A DNA stretch of 64,000 nt. Source: a bacterium (GTDB lineage Bacteria > Bacillota > Bacilli > Lactobacillales > Streptococcaceae). Shown in pieces: positions 44,882 to 53,261 of the stretch. The notes beneath the pieces are model-generated. The model saw nothing but the letters and a program-made list of their open reading frames with translations, did no database searches and was not told the origin of the DNA. The translations under genes and the position numbers were made by a program. Within the stretch, counting starts at the first letter, position 1. Every line of letters starts with the position of its first letter. The DNA lies in assembly GCA_905221095.1 (NCBI GenBank), contig CAJNBV010000003.1, positions 62,001-126,000 of the forward strand, read 5' to 3'.

Positions 44882-45850
44882 TTAGTCTGCGTAAATATCT
44901 TCAAAGGCTGATTCAAGCGGTGGAAATGGACTTTCTTCCGCAAATTTTACAGAGGCTTCTACTGCTTCCTTAACTTGTGCTTGAATTTCTTCCAATTCTT
45001 GGGCGCTTGCAATAGTATTTTCAATGAGGTATTTGCGAAGATTTTCGATTGGGTCTTTTTGTTTCCACAATTCCACTTCTTCACGGGTACGATATTTACC
45101 AGGGTCAGATGATGAGTGACCAAGCCAGCGATAAGTTACACTTTCAATCAAAACTGGGCCATTGCCACCACGAACATGGTCTACAGCCTTCTTAAATCCT
45201 TCATAAACGTTGATGACATTGTTGCCATCTTCGATAAACATTCCAGGAATTCCATAAGCAGCGCTACGTTGATGGATATGTTCTACGTTGGTCATTTTCT
45301 TGATATCCGCAGAAATCCCATAACCGTTGTTAATGCAGTAGAAAATAACTGGGAGTTTCCAGATAGAAGCCATGTTCACTGCTTCGTGGAAGACACCTTC
45401 GTTGGTCGCACCATCTCCAAAGAAGCAGACAACGATTTTACCAGTATGTTGCATTTGCTGACTAAGGGCTGCACCGACAGCGATTCCCATACCACCACCT
45501 ACGATACCATTGGCACCGAGGTTACCAGCATCAAGGTCAGCGATATGCATAGAACCACCTTTTCCTTTACAGGTTCCAGTGTATTTCCCAAGGATTTCAG
45601 CCATCATTCCGTTTAGGTCAATTCCTTTGGCAATTGCTTGCCCATGACCACGGTGGTTTGAGGTAATCAAATCATCTGGATTGAGAGCCAACATAGCCCC
45701 CACGTTAGCGGCTTCTTCTCCAACAGAAAAGTGCGTCATCCCTGGCACTTTCCCTTTCTTTACTAATTGTGCAATTTTTAAGTCCATGCGACGGATTTCT
45801 TCCATCTTCCGGAACATTTCTAGCAAAAGATTTTTATCTAAAGTTGACAT
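44882..45850 (-). CDS. acoA: 2-oxo-acid dehydrogenase E1 component, alpha subunit
   Basis: A 322-residue E1 alpha subunit. The thiamine diphosphate motif is GDGATNEGVFHEAVNMASIW...YCINN. The phosphorylation-loop-like block YRWLGHSSSDPGKYRTREE and the opening SVGEEAANVGAMLAL are also typical. Acetoin and pyruvate dehydrogenases are hard to tell apart by sequence; streptococci of this group lack another obvious PDH, so pyruvate may be a substrate. It is the first gene of the aco-lpd-lplA operon, with a near-consensus promoter at 45885-45913. Confidence 0.94.
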   Translation of the reverse strand: MSTLDKNLLLEMFRKMEEIRRMDLKIAQLVKKGKVPGMTHFSVGEEAANVGAMLALNPDDLITSNHRGHGQAIAKGIDLNGMMAEILGKYTGTCKGKGGSMHIADLDAGNLGANGIVGGGMGIAVGAALSQQMQHTGKIVVCFFGDGATNEGVFHEAVNMASIWKLPVIFYCINNGYGISADIKKMTNVEHIHQRSAAYGIPGMFIEDGNNVINVYEGFKKAVDHVRGGNGPVLIESVTYRWLGHSSSDPGKYRTREEVELWKQKDPIENLRKYLIENTIASAQELEEIQAQVKEAVEASVKFAEESPFPPLESAFEDIYAD

Positions 45851-45884
45851 CTTCTTGCCTTTCTAACTTTCTTCTTACCTTACT

Positions 45885-45913
45885 ATTTTACCGTTTTTGG
45901 CAAATACTGTCAA
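45885..45913 (-). promoter_or_regulatory. Promoter of the aco operon
   Basis: On the minus strand, TTGACA (45913-45908) and TAAAAT (45890-45885) are separated by 17 bases, 34 bases before the acoA start. Confidence 0.8.
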
Positions 45914-45947
45914 AGTTTTTCTAAAAGAAATTTCACAAAATAAAAAA

Positions 45948-45975
45948 GAAAACCCAATGAGAACAAGGGATTTTC
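45948..45975 (-). terminator. Terminator of the MATE gene
   Basis: On the minus strand, GAAAATCCC / GGGTTTTC with one bulged T, followed by TTTTTTATTTTG. It lies 29 bases past the MATE stop and separates that unit from the aco promoter. Confidence 0.65.
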
Positions 45976-46003
45976 TTATCAAGAATATTTTTTCACAAAC
46001 TTT

Positions 46004-47365
46004 TTATCGTTTATATTTTGCTAAAGATTCAAATCTTTTCATAATCACAGTTAAACGCCAACGGTAGAGAGCACCACTCACAATCAGACTAATAATCAAA
46101 CCAATCCAGTAAGAATAAGCGCCAAAATCTGTTAGGGAATCCAATACCATAGCCACTGGGATTGCTACGGCCCAATAACCAACCAAACCAAGGTAAAAAG
46201 GAATAACTGTATCCTTATAACCTCGCAAAATTCCCTGAAGAGGTGCCGCAAAGGTATCTGCTAACTGGAAGAAAAGACTGTAAGTCAAAAAGCGCGCTGT
46301 CAAATCAATAAATTCTGGGTCGTTACCATAAAGACTGGCCACATTTCCTCTAAAAATGTAAAGGAAGGTTAAGGTGAAGGCCGCAAAAATGAGGGCAGTC
46401 CATCTTCCTAGACCAATATAGGTTTTCGCATCATCAAATCGCTTGGCTCCCACTTCATAAGACACGACTATAGCCATAGCCGATGAAATACTCATAGGAA
46501 AGGCGTACATGAGACTTGAAAAGTTCATAGCTGACTGGTGACTAGCAATAATCAAAGACGAGAACTTAGCCATAATCAAGCCAACCACGGAAAAGATAGC
46601 CACTTCCGCAAAGACAGTTCCTCCAATGGGCAGACCTAAGCGAAGCCCTTCCTTGATTTTATCCATATTAAGTGGAATGCGTTTCTCAAGATGTAAGGCT
46701 TTGAGTTTCTCCTGCTTAAATAAAACCAGAACAGAAATCCCCAGCAAGACCCAATAAGCCAAGGAAGTACCTAAACCAGAGCCAGCTCCTCCCAACTCTG
46801 GAACACCAAAGGCACCGTAAATCAAGAGATAGTTAAATCCACTATTGAGAGGAAGTAACAAAAGCATGAGATACATAGACAGTTTGGTCAACCCCAGCGA
46901 ATCCAGCAAGGATCGAATGACACTAAAAAGCAACAGGGGGATAATTCCGATAGATAAAAACCAAAGATAGCGAACCGCTACTGCTGCCACTGGTGCTTCT
47001 AGTACGATATAGTTCAAGACAGGAGGTGCCAAGAAAAGTACCAGTCCCAGCAAGACCACAGATAGACCCAAGGCCAGATAGATGAACTGGTAAAAATCAG
47101 ACGCAACTTCTTCCTTTTTGCCTCGACCAAGATGGTGACCAATGATGGGCACCAAGGCTGACACAATCCCTGTTAGAAAGGTAAAGAAGGGGTTCCAGAT
47201 ACTGGTTGCCATAGACACACCAGCCAAGTCCATAGTATTGTATTGGCCAGTCATAGTCGTATCAACAAAGGAGGCAGAATAATTGGCAAATTGATAAATC
47301 AGGATTGGGAAAAATATCTTTAAAAATAAGATAAATTTGTCTTTAAAATGATGGGTCTGGTACAT
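46004..47365 (-). CDS. MATE-family multidrug efflux transporter
   Basis: A 453-residue membrane protein with twelve hydrophobic segments in two six-helix halves. The N-terminal IYQFANYSASFVDTTMTGQYN and MATSIWNPFFTFLTGIVSALVP, and the internal PLNSGFNYLLIYGAFGVPELGGAGSG, are typical of the NorM/MATE family. It has the PMSISSAMAIVVSYEVGA block in the second half. Such proteins export cationic drugs using Na+ or H+ gradients; the substrate is unknown. It lies 41 bases after pyrC and may be partly co-transcribed with it. Confidence 0.92.
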   Translation of the reverse strand: MYQTHHFKDKFILFLKIFFPILIYQFANYSASFVDTTMTGQYNTMDLAGVSMATSIWNPFFTFLTGIVSALVPIIGHHLGRGKKEEVASDFYQFIYLALGLSVVLLGLVLFLAPPVLNYIVLEAPVAAVAVRYLWFLSIGIIPLLLFSVIRSLLDSLGLTKLSMYLMLLLLPLNSGFNYLLIYGAFGVPELGGAGSGLGTSLAYWVLLGISVLVLFKQEKLKALHLEKRIPLNMDKIKEGLRLGLPIGGTVFAEVAIFSVVGLIMAKFSSLIIASHQSAMNFSSLMYAFPMSISSAMAIVVSYEVGAKRFDDAKTYIGLGRWTALIFAAFTLTFLYIFRGNVASLYGNDPEFIDLTARFLTYSLFFQLADTFAAPLQGILRGYKDTVIPFYLGLVGYWAVAIPVAMVLDSLTDFGAYSYWIGLIISLIVSGALYRWRLTVIMKRFESLAKYKR

Positions 47366-47406
47366 ATAAGCTCTCTATTCTTTTTGTTTACAGAGCAGAC
47401 TCCCAC

Positions 47407-48675
47407 CTAGTTTTGATAGACGATTTGTCCCTTACAGATGGTATATTTAACCTGCCCTTTTAAGGTTTCACCTATGAATGGTGAATTAGCTGCTTTCGAA
47501 GCAAAATGGGAGTCCACAAGGCGGTCAGTCTTAGCATCAAAAATAGTGATGTCCGCTGGACCATTCTCAGCCAAATAACCTGCTTCAAAGTTGTAAAGCT
47601 TGGATGGGTTGTATGTCATTTTTTCAAGTAATTCCATCAAGCTTAACTCACCAGCTTCGACCAAATAAGTCAATCCGAGAGATAGAGATGTTTCTAAGCC
47701 AGTCATACCAGATGGCGCTTTGGTAATATCTTCGACTTTTTTTTCATCTGCATGATGAGGCGCGTGGTCAGTCGCGATAACTGTGATGACACCTGACTTG
47801 AGACCTTCAATCACGGCACGACGGTCTGATTCCAAACGAAGTGGCGGATTCATCTTAGCATTGCTTCCTTGTGTCAAAAGGAGCGCTTCGGTCTTAGAAA
47901 AATGCTGTGGCGCTACTTCTGCTGTGACTTGCGCACCCAAACCTTGAGCAAACTCCACTACTTTAACACTTTCTTCCTTAGACAAATGCTGAATATGGAC
48001 ATGAGCCTTAGTTGCATAGGCAATCATGACATCACGCGCCATCATAGCATACTCAGCCACCCCAGTAGCACCGCAGATATGGAAATGTTCTTTAGCAATA
48101 TTTTCGTTAAACCCAAGAATCCCATTCAAACCTGGATCTTCCTCATGAAGGCTAATAAAGGTATTGAGTTTTTTAGCTTCCTCCATGGCTTCCTTGACAA
48201 CTTTACTACTTTCAAGTGGGATACCGTCGTCTGAGAAACCAACCGCTCCAGCTTCTAAAAGTGCCTTAAAGTCAGTCAAATCTTGCCCATTAAAGTTTTT
48301 AGTAATGGTCGCAACTGTCTTGACATTAATCTTCTCTTTGGAAGCTGACTGGAGAACTTCTTGCAAAGTCTCCACGTCTGAAATGGTTGGACTAGTATTA
48401 GCCATCATAACAACCGTTGTAAAACCACCTGCAACGGCTGCTAGGGCACCAGTATGAATGTCTTCTTTATGTGTTTGACCAGGTTCACGGAAATGCACAT
48501 GAATATCGACCAAGCCAGGAGCAACTACAAGACCAGTAGCATCTATGATTTCTGCTCCTTCTTCCGTGATCTCAGGCGCAATTTTGATAATTTTCCCATC
48601 TTGAACTAAGACATCACACACTTGATCCAAACCAGACTTGGGATCCATTACACGACCATTTTTAATTAGTAGCAT
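47407..48675 (-). CDS. pyrC: Dihydroorotase
   Basis: A 422-residue class I dihydroorotase for the third step of pyrimidine synthesis. The metal site begins with [18 protein letters not shown] (HxH and substrate Arg). The later metal-site region includes [12 protein letters not shown] and HIQHLSKE, and [14 protein letters not shown] contains the catalytic Asp. The closing signature [21 protein letters not shown] matches the family. It lies 12 bases after mutX and forms an ung-mutX-pyrC run transcribed in that order. No pyr attenuator is visible in front of it. Confidence 0.95.
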   Translation of the reverse strand: MLLIKNGRVMDPKSGLDQVCDVLVQDGKIIKIAPEITEEGAEIIDATGLVVAPGLVDIHVHFREPGQTHKEDIHTGALAAVAGGFTTVVMMANTSPTISDVETLQEVLQSASKEKINVKTVATITKNFNGQDLTDFKALLEAGAVGFSDDGIPLESSKVVKEAMEEAKKLNTFISLHEEDPGLNGILGFNENIAKEHFHICGATGVAEYAMMARDVMIAYATKAHVHIQHLSKEESVKVVEFAQGLGAQVTAEVAPQHFSKTEALLLTQGSNAKMNPPLRLESDRRAVIEGLKSGVITVIATDHAPHHADEKKVEDITKAPSGMTGLETSLSLGLTYLVEAGELSLMELLEKMTYNPSKLYNFEAGYLAENGPADITIFDAKTDRLVDSHFASKAANSPFIGETLKGQVKYTICKGQIVYQN

Positions 48676-48687
48676 CTGCTTTCTCCT

Positions 48688-49152
48688 TTATTCATAGAAA
48701 TCAACTTGGGTATCCAACAATTTATCCCCATCATAGACAAACTTGGCTGAAAAGAAGGGTTTATCTTCTAAAAGCCACCCAACAAAGGTATGGTCACCTT
48801 CCCAAGTCGGCTTACTCAAAACCTCTTTATAGGGAACCCATTCTAACGTTCCCTCGTTGCAGTCAATCAAGTCCCCCTCGAACTCCGTCACCTTAAAAAC
48901 ATAGGTGTACCAGTCTAAATCAGGTGTAAATTCAGGAAAAGTGATAACACCTTTTAGAACTGGTTTGGCTTTGAGCCCTGTTTCCTCAAGGATTTCACGC
49001 GCCGCGCATTCCTGAGGCGTCTCTCCTCTCTCTAGCTTACCACCCACACCAATCCATTTTCCTTCATGAACATCATTTGGCTTCTTATTACGGTGGAGCA
49101 TAAGCAGTTCTTTCCCGTTATCAATGTAGCAAATTGTCGCTAACTGAGGCAT
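48688..49152 (-). CDS. mutX: 8-oxo-dGTP diphosphatase MutX (Nudix)
   Basis: A 154-residue Nudix hydrolase. The Nudix box is GGKLERGETPQECAAREILE followed by ETG, which fits GX5EX7REUXEEXGU. It matches the streptococcal MutX/MutT-type enzyme that clears 8-oxo-dGTP from the nucleotide pool and prevents A-T to C-G mutations. It lies between ung and pyrC with gaps of 9 and 12 bases, so two DNA-damage defence genes are co-transcribed. Confidence 0.92.
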   Translation of the reverse strand: MPQLATICYIDNGKELLMLHRNKKPNDVHEGKWIGVGGKLERGETPQECAAREILEETGLKAKPVLKGVITFPEFTPDLDWYTYVFKVTEFEGDLIDCNEGTLEWVPYKEVLSKPTWEGDHTFVGWLLEDKPFFSAKFVYDGDKLLDTQVDFYE

Positions 49153-49161
49153 ATTCTCTCC

Positions 49162-49815
49162 TTATCTAAGCCAATCGATTGGCTCTTGTCCTGTTTCTTT
49201 TAAGAATGCATTGGCCTTGGAAAAAGGCTTGGAACCCCAAAATCCTCTATAAACTGACAAGGGACTGGGATGGGCTGATTCGATAATCAGATGGTGAGGA
49301 TTAGTAACTAAGGTCTTCTTCTTACGTGCATAAGCGCCCCAGAGTATAAAGACTACTGGTTTATCTAATTGATTGACCACCTGAATCACAGCATCAGTAA
49401 AAGGCTCCCATATCTGACCAGCATGACCATTGGCCTGTCCAGCAGGAACAGTCAAACAAGCATTAAGAAGCAAGACTCCTTGCTCAGCCCAAGCTGTCAA
49501 ATCATGAGATTTCTTAACCCCGATATCATCTGACAATTCTTTCAAGATATTTTGCAAGGATGGCGGAGCTGGGATAGAGTCAGGTACAGAAAAACTCAAG
49601 CCCTGCGCTTGACCTGGCCCGTGATAGGGATCCTGTCCCAGAATCACCACCTTAACTTCTTCAAGCGATGTTGTCAAGAGAGCCTGAAAAACCTTTTCTT
49701 TGGGCGGATAAATAGTCCCTTGAGAATAGACCTGATTCATAAACTGATTGATTTTCCCAAAATAACCCTCAGGTAATTGCTCCTTAATCAAAGCATGCCA
49801 AGACGAGTGTTCCAT
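49162..49815 (-). CDS. ung: Uracil-DNA glycosylase
   Basis: A 217-residue family 1 uracil-DNA glycosylase. The catalytic water-activating loop is [20 protein letters not shown]. The other signatures are [17 protein letters not shown] and the DNA-intercalation loop [18 protein letters not shown]. It removes uracil from DNA for base-excision repair. It is the first gene of the ung-mutX-pyrC run, and its promoter overlaps the terminator of the upstream HAD gene. Confidence 0.97.
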   Translation of the reverse strand: MEHSSWHALIKEQLPEGYFGKINQFMNQVYSQGTIYPPKEKVFQALLTTSLEEVKVVILGQDPYHGPGQAQGLSFSVPDSIPAPPSLQNILKELSDDIGVKKSHDLTAWAEQGVLLLNACLTVPAGQANGHAGQIWEPFTDAVIQVVNQLDKPVVFILWGAYARKKKTLVTNPHHLIIESAHPSPLSVYRGFWGSKPFSKANAFLKETGQEPIDWLR

Positions 49816-49851
49816 AGCCGACTCCTTCGTTTTTACTGCCTCTATTATAGC

Positions 49852-49878
49852 AAAAAGTGGCTATCTAAACCACTTTTT
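49852..49878 (-). terminator. Terminator of the HAD gene, overlapping the ung promoter
   Basis: A perfect 9-bp stem (AAAAAGTGG / CCACTTTTT) starts inside the HAD stop codon. On the minus strand its T run leads straight into TGCTATAAT, an extended -10 box for ung. Confidence 0.75.
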
Positions 49879-50569
49879 ACAGTTTATCTAAACAATCCAG
49901 CAAGTCTTGATAAGAATGGACTTCATAAGTCGGCTGGGCTTGTGTGTGATTTTTGAGGTGATGAGGATTGTACCAGATCGTGTCAATTCCAGCATTTTTG
50001 CCACCTTGAATGTCGGCTGTTAGGGAATCTCCAATCATCAGCGTCTCTTCTTTGCTAAAACCTTCAATCTGCTGACCGATTTTTTCATAAAAGAGGGCAT
50101 CAGGCTTTTGGGTTTGCAGCTGTTCAGAGATAAAAACTTGATTGAAATAAGGTGCCAGACCCGATTGAGCCAAACGTACCGTCTGAATAGCAGTAATCCC
50201 ATTTGTCGCAGCATACAGCTCATAATCACGCTCGATGAGACTGTCCAAGAGTTCATGAGCGCCTGAAAGAGTTTGTCCCTGTTGGGCTAGGTAAAATTGG
50301 TAACGTTGGGCAAGTAACGTACCGTCTTTATCTAGTCCGAAATGAGCAAATAAACGAGAAAAGCGCGTGTTAACCAGCTCCTGTTTACTGATTTTCTTTT
50401 GTTCCAAGTCCCTCCAGAGAGCCTTGTTCATAGGAACATAATAGTCTTTATAAGCCTGAATATCTGCAACTCCTTCTTCTTTTAGAAGTTGGGTCAAAGC
50501 CACATCCTCAGCAGCATCAAAATCAAGAAGAGTGTGGTCAAGGTCGAAGAGTAGAAATTTGTAGGACAA
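49877..50569 (-). CDS. YjjG-type HAD-superfamily hydrolase (noncanonical nucleotidase-like)
   Basis: A 230-residue HAD-IA phosphatase. Motif I is LLFDLDHTLLDFDAAEDVAL, motif II is LYAATNG, the Lys is in QKPDALFYEKIG, and motif IV is MIGDSLTADIQGG. The DLDHTLLDF opening and cap size match the YjjG/YfnB group, which dephosphorylate pyrimidine and damaged nucleotides. That role would fit its neighbours ung and mutX, but specificity is inferred. Confidence 0.88.
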   Translation of the reverse strand: MSYKFLLFDLDHTLLDFDAAEDVALTQLLKEEGVADIQAYKDYYVPMNKALWRDLEQKKISKQELVNTRFSRLFAHFGLDKDGTLLAQRYQFYLAQQGQTLSGAHELLDSLIERDYELYAATNGITAIQTVRLAQSGLAPYFNQVFISEQLQTQKPDALFYEKIGQQIEGFSKEETLMIGDSLTADIQGGKNAGIDTIWYNPHHLKNHTQAQPTYEVHSYQDLLDCLDKL

Positions 50570-50607
50570 TTTGAGAGTTTTCCTTTCTAGGTACTTAATA
50601 GATTAGT

Positions 50608-50805
50608 TTATTTCTTCTTTTTCTTAGTTTTATTCATCAACATACCAACTACAACTGGAGTAACCACACTTCCAACTTGTCCAACAACTTTAAGTATCTT
50701 TTTTGCTTCATCTATTTTTTTGTTTCTACACGATTCGCACTTATTGTGCTTATAACTTGATGGTAACTCCCTAGTACATATCTTGCATTTTTTTATTTCT
50801 TTCAT
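50608..50805 (-). CDS. Small zinc-ribbon protein with a hydrophobic C-terminal segment
   Basis: A 65-residue protein. The first half has two CxxC pairs (CKIC and CESC) spaced as in a zinc ribbon. The second half is hydrophobic (VVGQVGSVVTPVVVGMLMNK, about 41-60) and ends in a run of lysines, which suggests a membrane anchor with its ribbon inside the cell. The ATG overlaps the stop of the 333-residue gene by 4 bases, so the two are coupled. I do not recognise the family. Confidence 0.65.
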   Translation of the reverse strand: MKEIKKCKICTRELPSSYKHNKCESCRNKKIDEAKKILKVVGQVGSVVTPVVVGMLMNKTKKKKK

Positions 50806-51803
50806 TCTACCACCTCTGTCTCAATAGAATCTAGTTTATTTGGCAATTTCATTATAGAAGTTTCAATTTTTGGCAATTCTTTTGTCCAGTAATTTGTAGG
50901 CGAAGGATCAAGTAAATCAAGTCTCTCTACTAATTCTTGAGAACTGAGATAAGTTTCGTTAATAAATTTCCCAAAGTAATCCAAACTTTTTTGAGCAGCC
51001 TTTTTCTCGCCCAACTCATTATAAGCTATTGCTGCTGATAGTGAAACGATATTTACGGCTGCTAATCCATCTCTAATCTCATTCATACGAGCTTCTATTT
51101 TATCTGGTTTATCACCTTTTAATAACTTACCCCAAGTAGAATCTGGTTGTTCTTTAATAAAATTTACATTAGATTTTTGACTAAGCATTAGAAGGTTTCG
51201 ACTATCTTCTGCATCTGAAATAACTTGCAGTAACATCATTGTTCTAATGTTTGGATCTGATATCTCTCTAGCCTGCAAGAGTTTCTGTTGACAACTATAG
51301 GCTATGGCAAGTCTATCTGACTCCTGTCCTTTTCTAACGTCCTCAATAGCAAATTGCACATTTTGAATCTCTTCTGCAATCTGTGCCATTTGAATTTGCG
51401 ACGAATAATCAGCTAACGCTTTATTTAATTCTGGTGTCAATTTAACAGATTTCAATGGTACATTTCCAATGACTTTATTAGTATTAGTATCTACTAATAC
51501 CGCCAAGAGAGAGCCATCTTTCTTTGTCATTAATTTTAACACTCCTTGAGCAATTTGTTCCCGTTGTTCTGGAGAAAGAATTGCCTGAAAAACCTCTTCA
51601 GGTATACTAGATTGGACAACATTGATAAAGGCTGGAGCAGAATATAACATTTTTTCTACTTCAGATAAGATTTTATTTGCATTTTTGACTAATGGTTTAG
51701 CTATTTCTGGTAACTTATTAAAAAACGATGAGGGTTTTAGTTCATAACCATCAATATCAAGAATATCGAAGTCATCTTCTCCAAAAAATAAAACTTCATC
51801 CAT
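50802..51803 (-). CDS. Protein of unknown function, partner of the zinc-ribbon protein
   Basis: A 333-residue protein that I do not recognise. There is no signal peptide; it is acidic and mostly helical. The start MDEVLFFGEDDFDILDIDGY is very acidic. Residues 85-160 contain FQAILSPEQREQIAQGVLKL and DGSLLAVLVDTNTNKVIGNV. A likely helical bundle at 165-300 follows (AIAYSCQQKLLQAREISDPN, NEIRDGLAAVNIVSLSAAIA). Its AT-rich composition and its position between core genes suggest acquisition. The translational overlap with a membrane zinc-ribbon protein suggests a two-part system. Confidence 0.65.
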   Translation of the reverse strand: MDEVLFFGEDDFDILDIDGYELKPSSFFNKLPEIAKPLVKNANKILSEVEKMLYSAPAFINVVQSSIPEEVFQAILSPEQREQIAQGVLKLMTKKDGSLLAVLVDTNTNKVIGNVPLKSVKLTPELNKALADYSSQIQMAQIAEEIQNVQFAIEDVRKGQESDRLAIAYSCQQKLLQAREISDPNIRTMMLLQVISDAEDSRNLLMLSQKSNVNFIKEQPDSTWGKLLKGDKPDKIEARMNEIRDGLAAVNIVSLSAAIAYNELGEKKAAQKSLDYFGKFINETYLSSQELVERLDLLDPSPTNYWTKELPKIETSIMKLPNKLDSIETEVVE

Positions 51804-52012
51804 AAATTACTACCTCATTATGTTTAAATTATTAGAAATATTATACCATATTAAACAAAATTATGATTTTGATTTTCTTTAATATTATTTATCCAATCAT
51901 TTTTACTGGAATATAACATAGATTAATACTCTCCTATACAATTGATAGCTCAAATCTTTCAGAATAGAACAATCCTAACTATCGAACACCCTAACTTCAT
52001 AAATATCTATGT

Positions 52013-52152
52013 AATTCTAGGCCTAGAATTCCTATAAACTAAATGTTTTGGCACTCTTCTAAGCCATTGATTGCCTTAAATTTTAATTTTTGAAGAATTA
52101 TAAAGCTAGAATTGCTCTAAATCAATCATTTTTGACTGATTAATAATTTAGA
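52013..52152. repeat. Palindrome and large hairpin in a gene-free spacer
   Basis: AATTCTAGGCCTAGAATT (52013-52030) is a perfect 18-base palindrome. Further on, CTCTAAAT (52114-52121) pairs with ATTTAGAG (52145-52152) around an inner AATCA / TGATT stem. The spacer 51804-52290 holds no gene that I can support. Confidence 0.55.
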
Positions 52153-52182
52153 GATACTATAACTTTACTTCTGTTAAATTAA

Positions 52183-52208
52183 AAAGGAACTGCCCAAGCA
52201 ATCCCTTT
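52183..52208 (-). terminator. Terminator of the dhaKLM operon
   Basis: On the minus strand, an 11-bp stem (AAAGGGATTGC / GCAGTTCCTTT with G-U pairs), a 4-base loop, then TTTTTAATTT. It lies about 80 bases past the dhaM stop. Confidence 0.7.
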
Positions 52209-52290
52209 CTGATTTTGAAATTTTTTACTTAAAATTTGATAGTTGAGATAATCAATAACTCACCTATAAAAGGAATGATAGGAAGATTCC

Positions 52291-52665
52291 TTATTTATTG
52301 ATTTCAAGCTCCGACAACTGTGTTTGAATAACCGACAGTTCTGCACCAGCCTGAAGAAGAGCTGCTGCAGTATAGGCACCTTCTACAATTGGAACCCTAT
52401 TGATCATGATACTTTTATCACTGAAATCAGCCACCATTTCTAAATTCATTTTAGCAGAACCTAGGTCAAAAAAGGCAAGTAAAGTATCTGCTGGATTTTC
52501 GGAAACAACCCTATCTACTTGATCAAAACTAGTTCCAATTCCTCCGTCCTCGGTTCCTCCTACATAAGTAATCGAAACATCTTTAGCCACTTCACTAATC
52601 AGTTCAACAAGACCTTGTGCAATGTGTTTGGAATGTGAAACGATAACAAGACCAATACTTCCCAT
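52291..52665 (-). CDS. dhaM: Dihydroxyacetone kinase phosphotransfer subunit DhaM (EIIA-Man domain only)
   Basis: A 124-residue single-domain DhaM. The opening IGLVIVSHSKHIAQGLVELI carries the phosphorylated His of the EIIA-mannose fold, and GGTEDGGIGTSFDQV is the DhaM signature. It takes phosphate from HPr and passes it to ADP bound on DhaL. Unlike the enterobacterial protein, it lacks fused HPr and EI domains, as in Lactococcus. Its start overlaps the dhaL stop by one base. ptsI and ptsH, its phosphate donors, lie nearby at 56.8-58.8 kb. Confidence 0.94.
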   Translation of the reverse strand: MGSIGLVIVSHSKHIAQGLVELISEVAKDVSITYVGGTEDGGIGTSFDQVDRVVSENPADTLLAFFDLGSAKMNLEMVADFSDKSIMINRVPIVEGAYTAAALLQAGAELSVIQTQLSELEINK

Positions 52666-53240
52666 TAAACCACCCCAGTTTCTAAAAGAGCAGTAAAGAG
52701 TAATCCTGATGAGAATGATCCAGGATCAATATGTCCAAGAGAACGTTCTCCTACATAAGATGCCCTTCCTTTAGTTGCAAGTAAATCTTTAGTAGCATTC
52801 ACTAGCTTATCAATAACCTCTTGAGTCAATTGACCAGCAGACAAGGCAGCAATAACAGGAGTCCAAACATCAACCATTGTCTTTTCTCCAACCTCTGCTT
52901 TCCCACGTTTGACAATCATATCCAAACCACTTTGTAAGATTTCCTCTAATTTCGAATTTGAATCAGCCTTGGCCATGCCCATAAAAGCAGAGCCATACAA
53001 GGGACCAGAAGCACCGCCTACCTTACTCAGTAGTTGCATTGAGACAAGTTTAAAAACATCACTGCTTGTCTCAAATTGCTTGCCTTCTAAGTTTTCCATA
53101 ACTGCAGCCATGCCACGCGCCATATTTCCACCGTGGTCTCCATCTCCTATAGGAGTGTCTAACTCACTAAGGTAATCTTTCTGTTCTTGAATCTTTTCAT
53201 TAAAAAGCTTCATCCATTCAAGAGCTTGTTCAGCATTCAT
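52665..53240 (-). CDS. dhaL: Dihydroxyacetone kinase ADP-binding subunit DhaL
   Basis: A 191-residue DhaL. The metal-ADP site is DTPIGDGDHGGNMARGM, with the three Asp/His ligands. GGASGPLYGSAFMGMA and the C-terminal GRASYVGERSLGHIDPGS complete the family pattern. DhaL keeps a bound ADP as cofactor; DhaM rephosphorylates it and DhaK supplies the substrate. It lies 21 bases after dhaK in the dhaKLM operon. Confidence 0.95.
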   Translation of the reverse strand: MNAEQALEWMKLFNEKIQEQKDYLSELDTPIGDGDHGGNMARGMAAVMENLEGKQFETSSDVFKLVSMQLLSKVGGASGPLYGSAFMGMAKADSNSKLEEILQSGLDMIVKRGKAEVGEKTMVDVWTPVIAALSAGQLTQEVIDKLVNATKDLLATKGRASYVGERSLGHIDPGSFSSGLLFTALLETGVV

Positions 53241-53261
53241 TTGACATTTCCTCCTTGAGTT

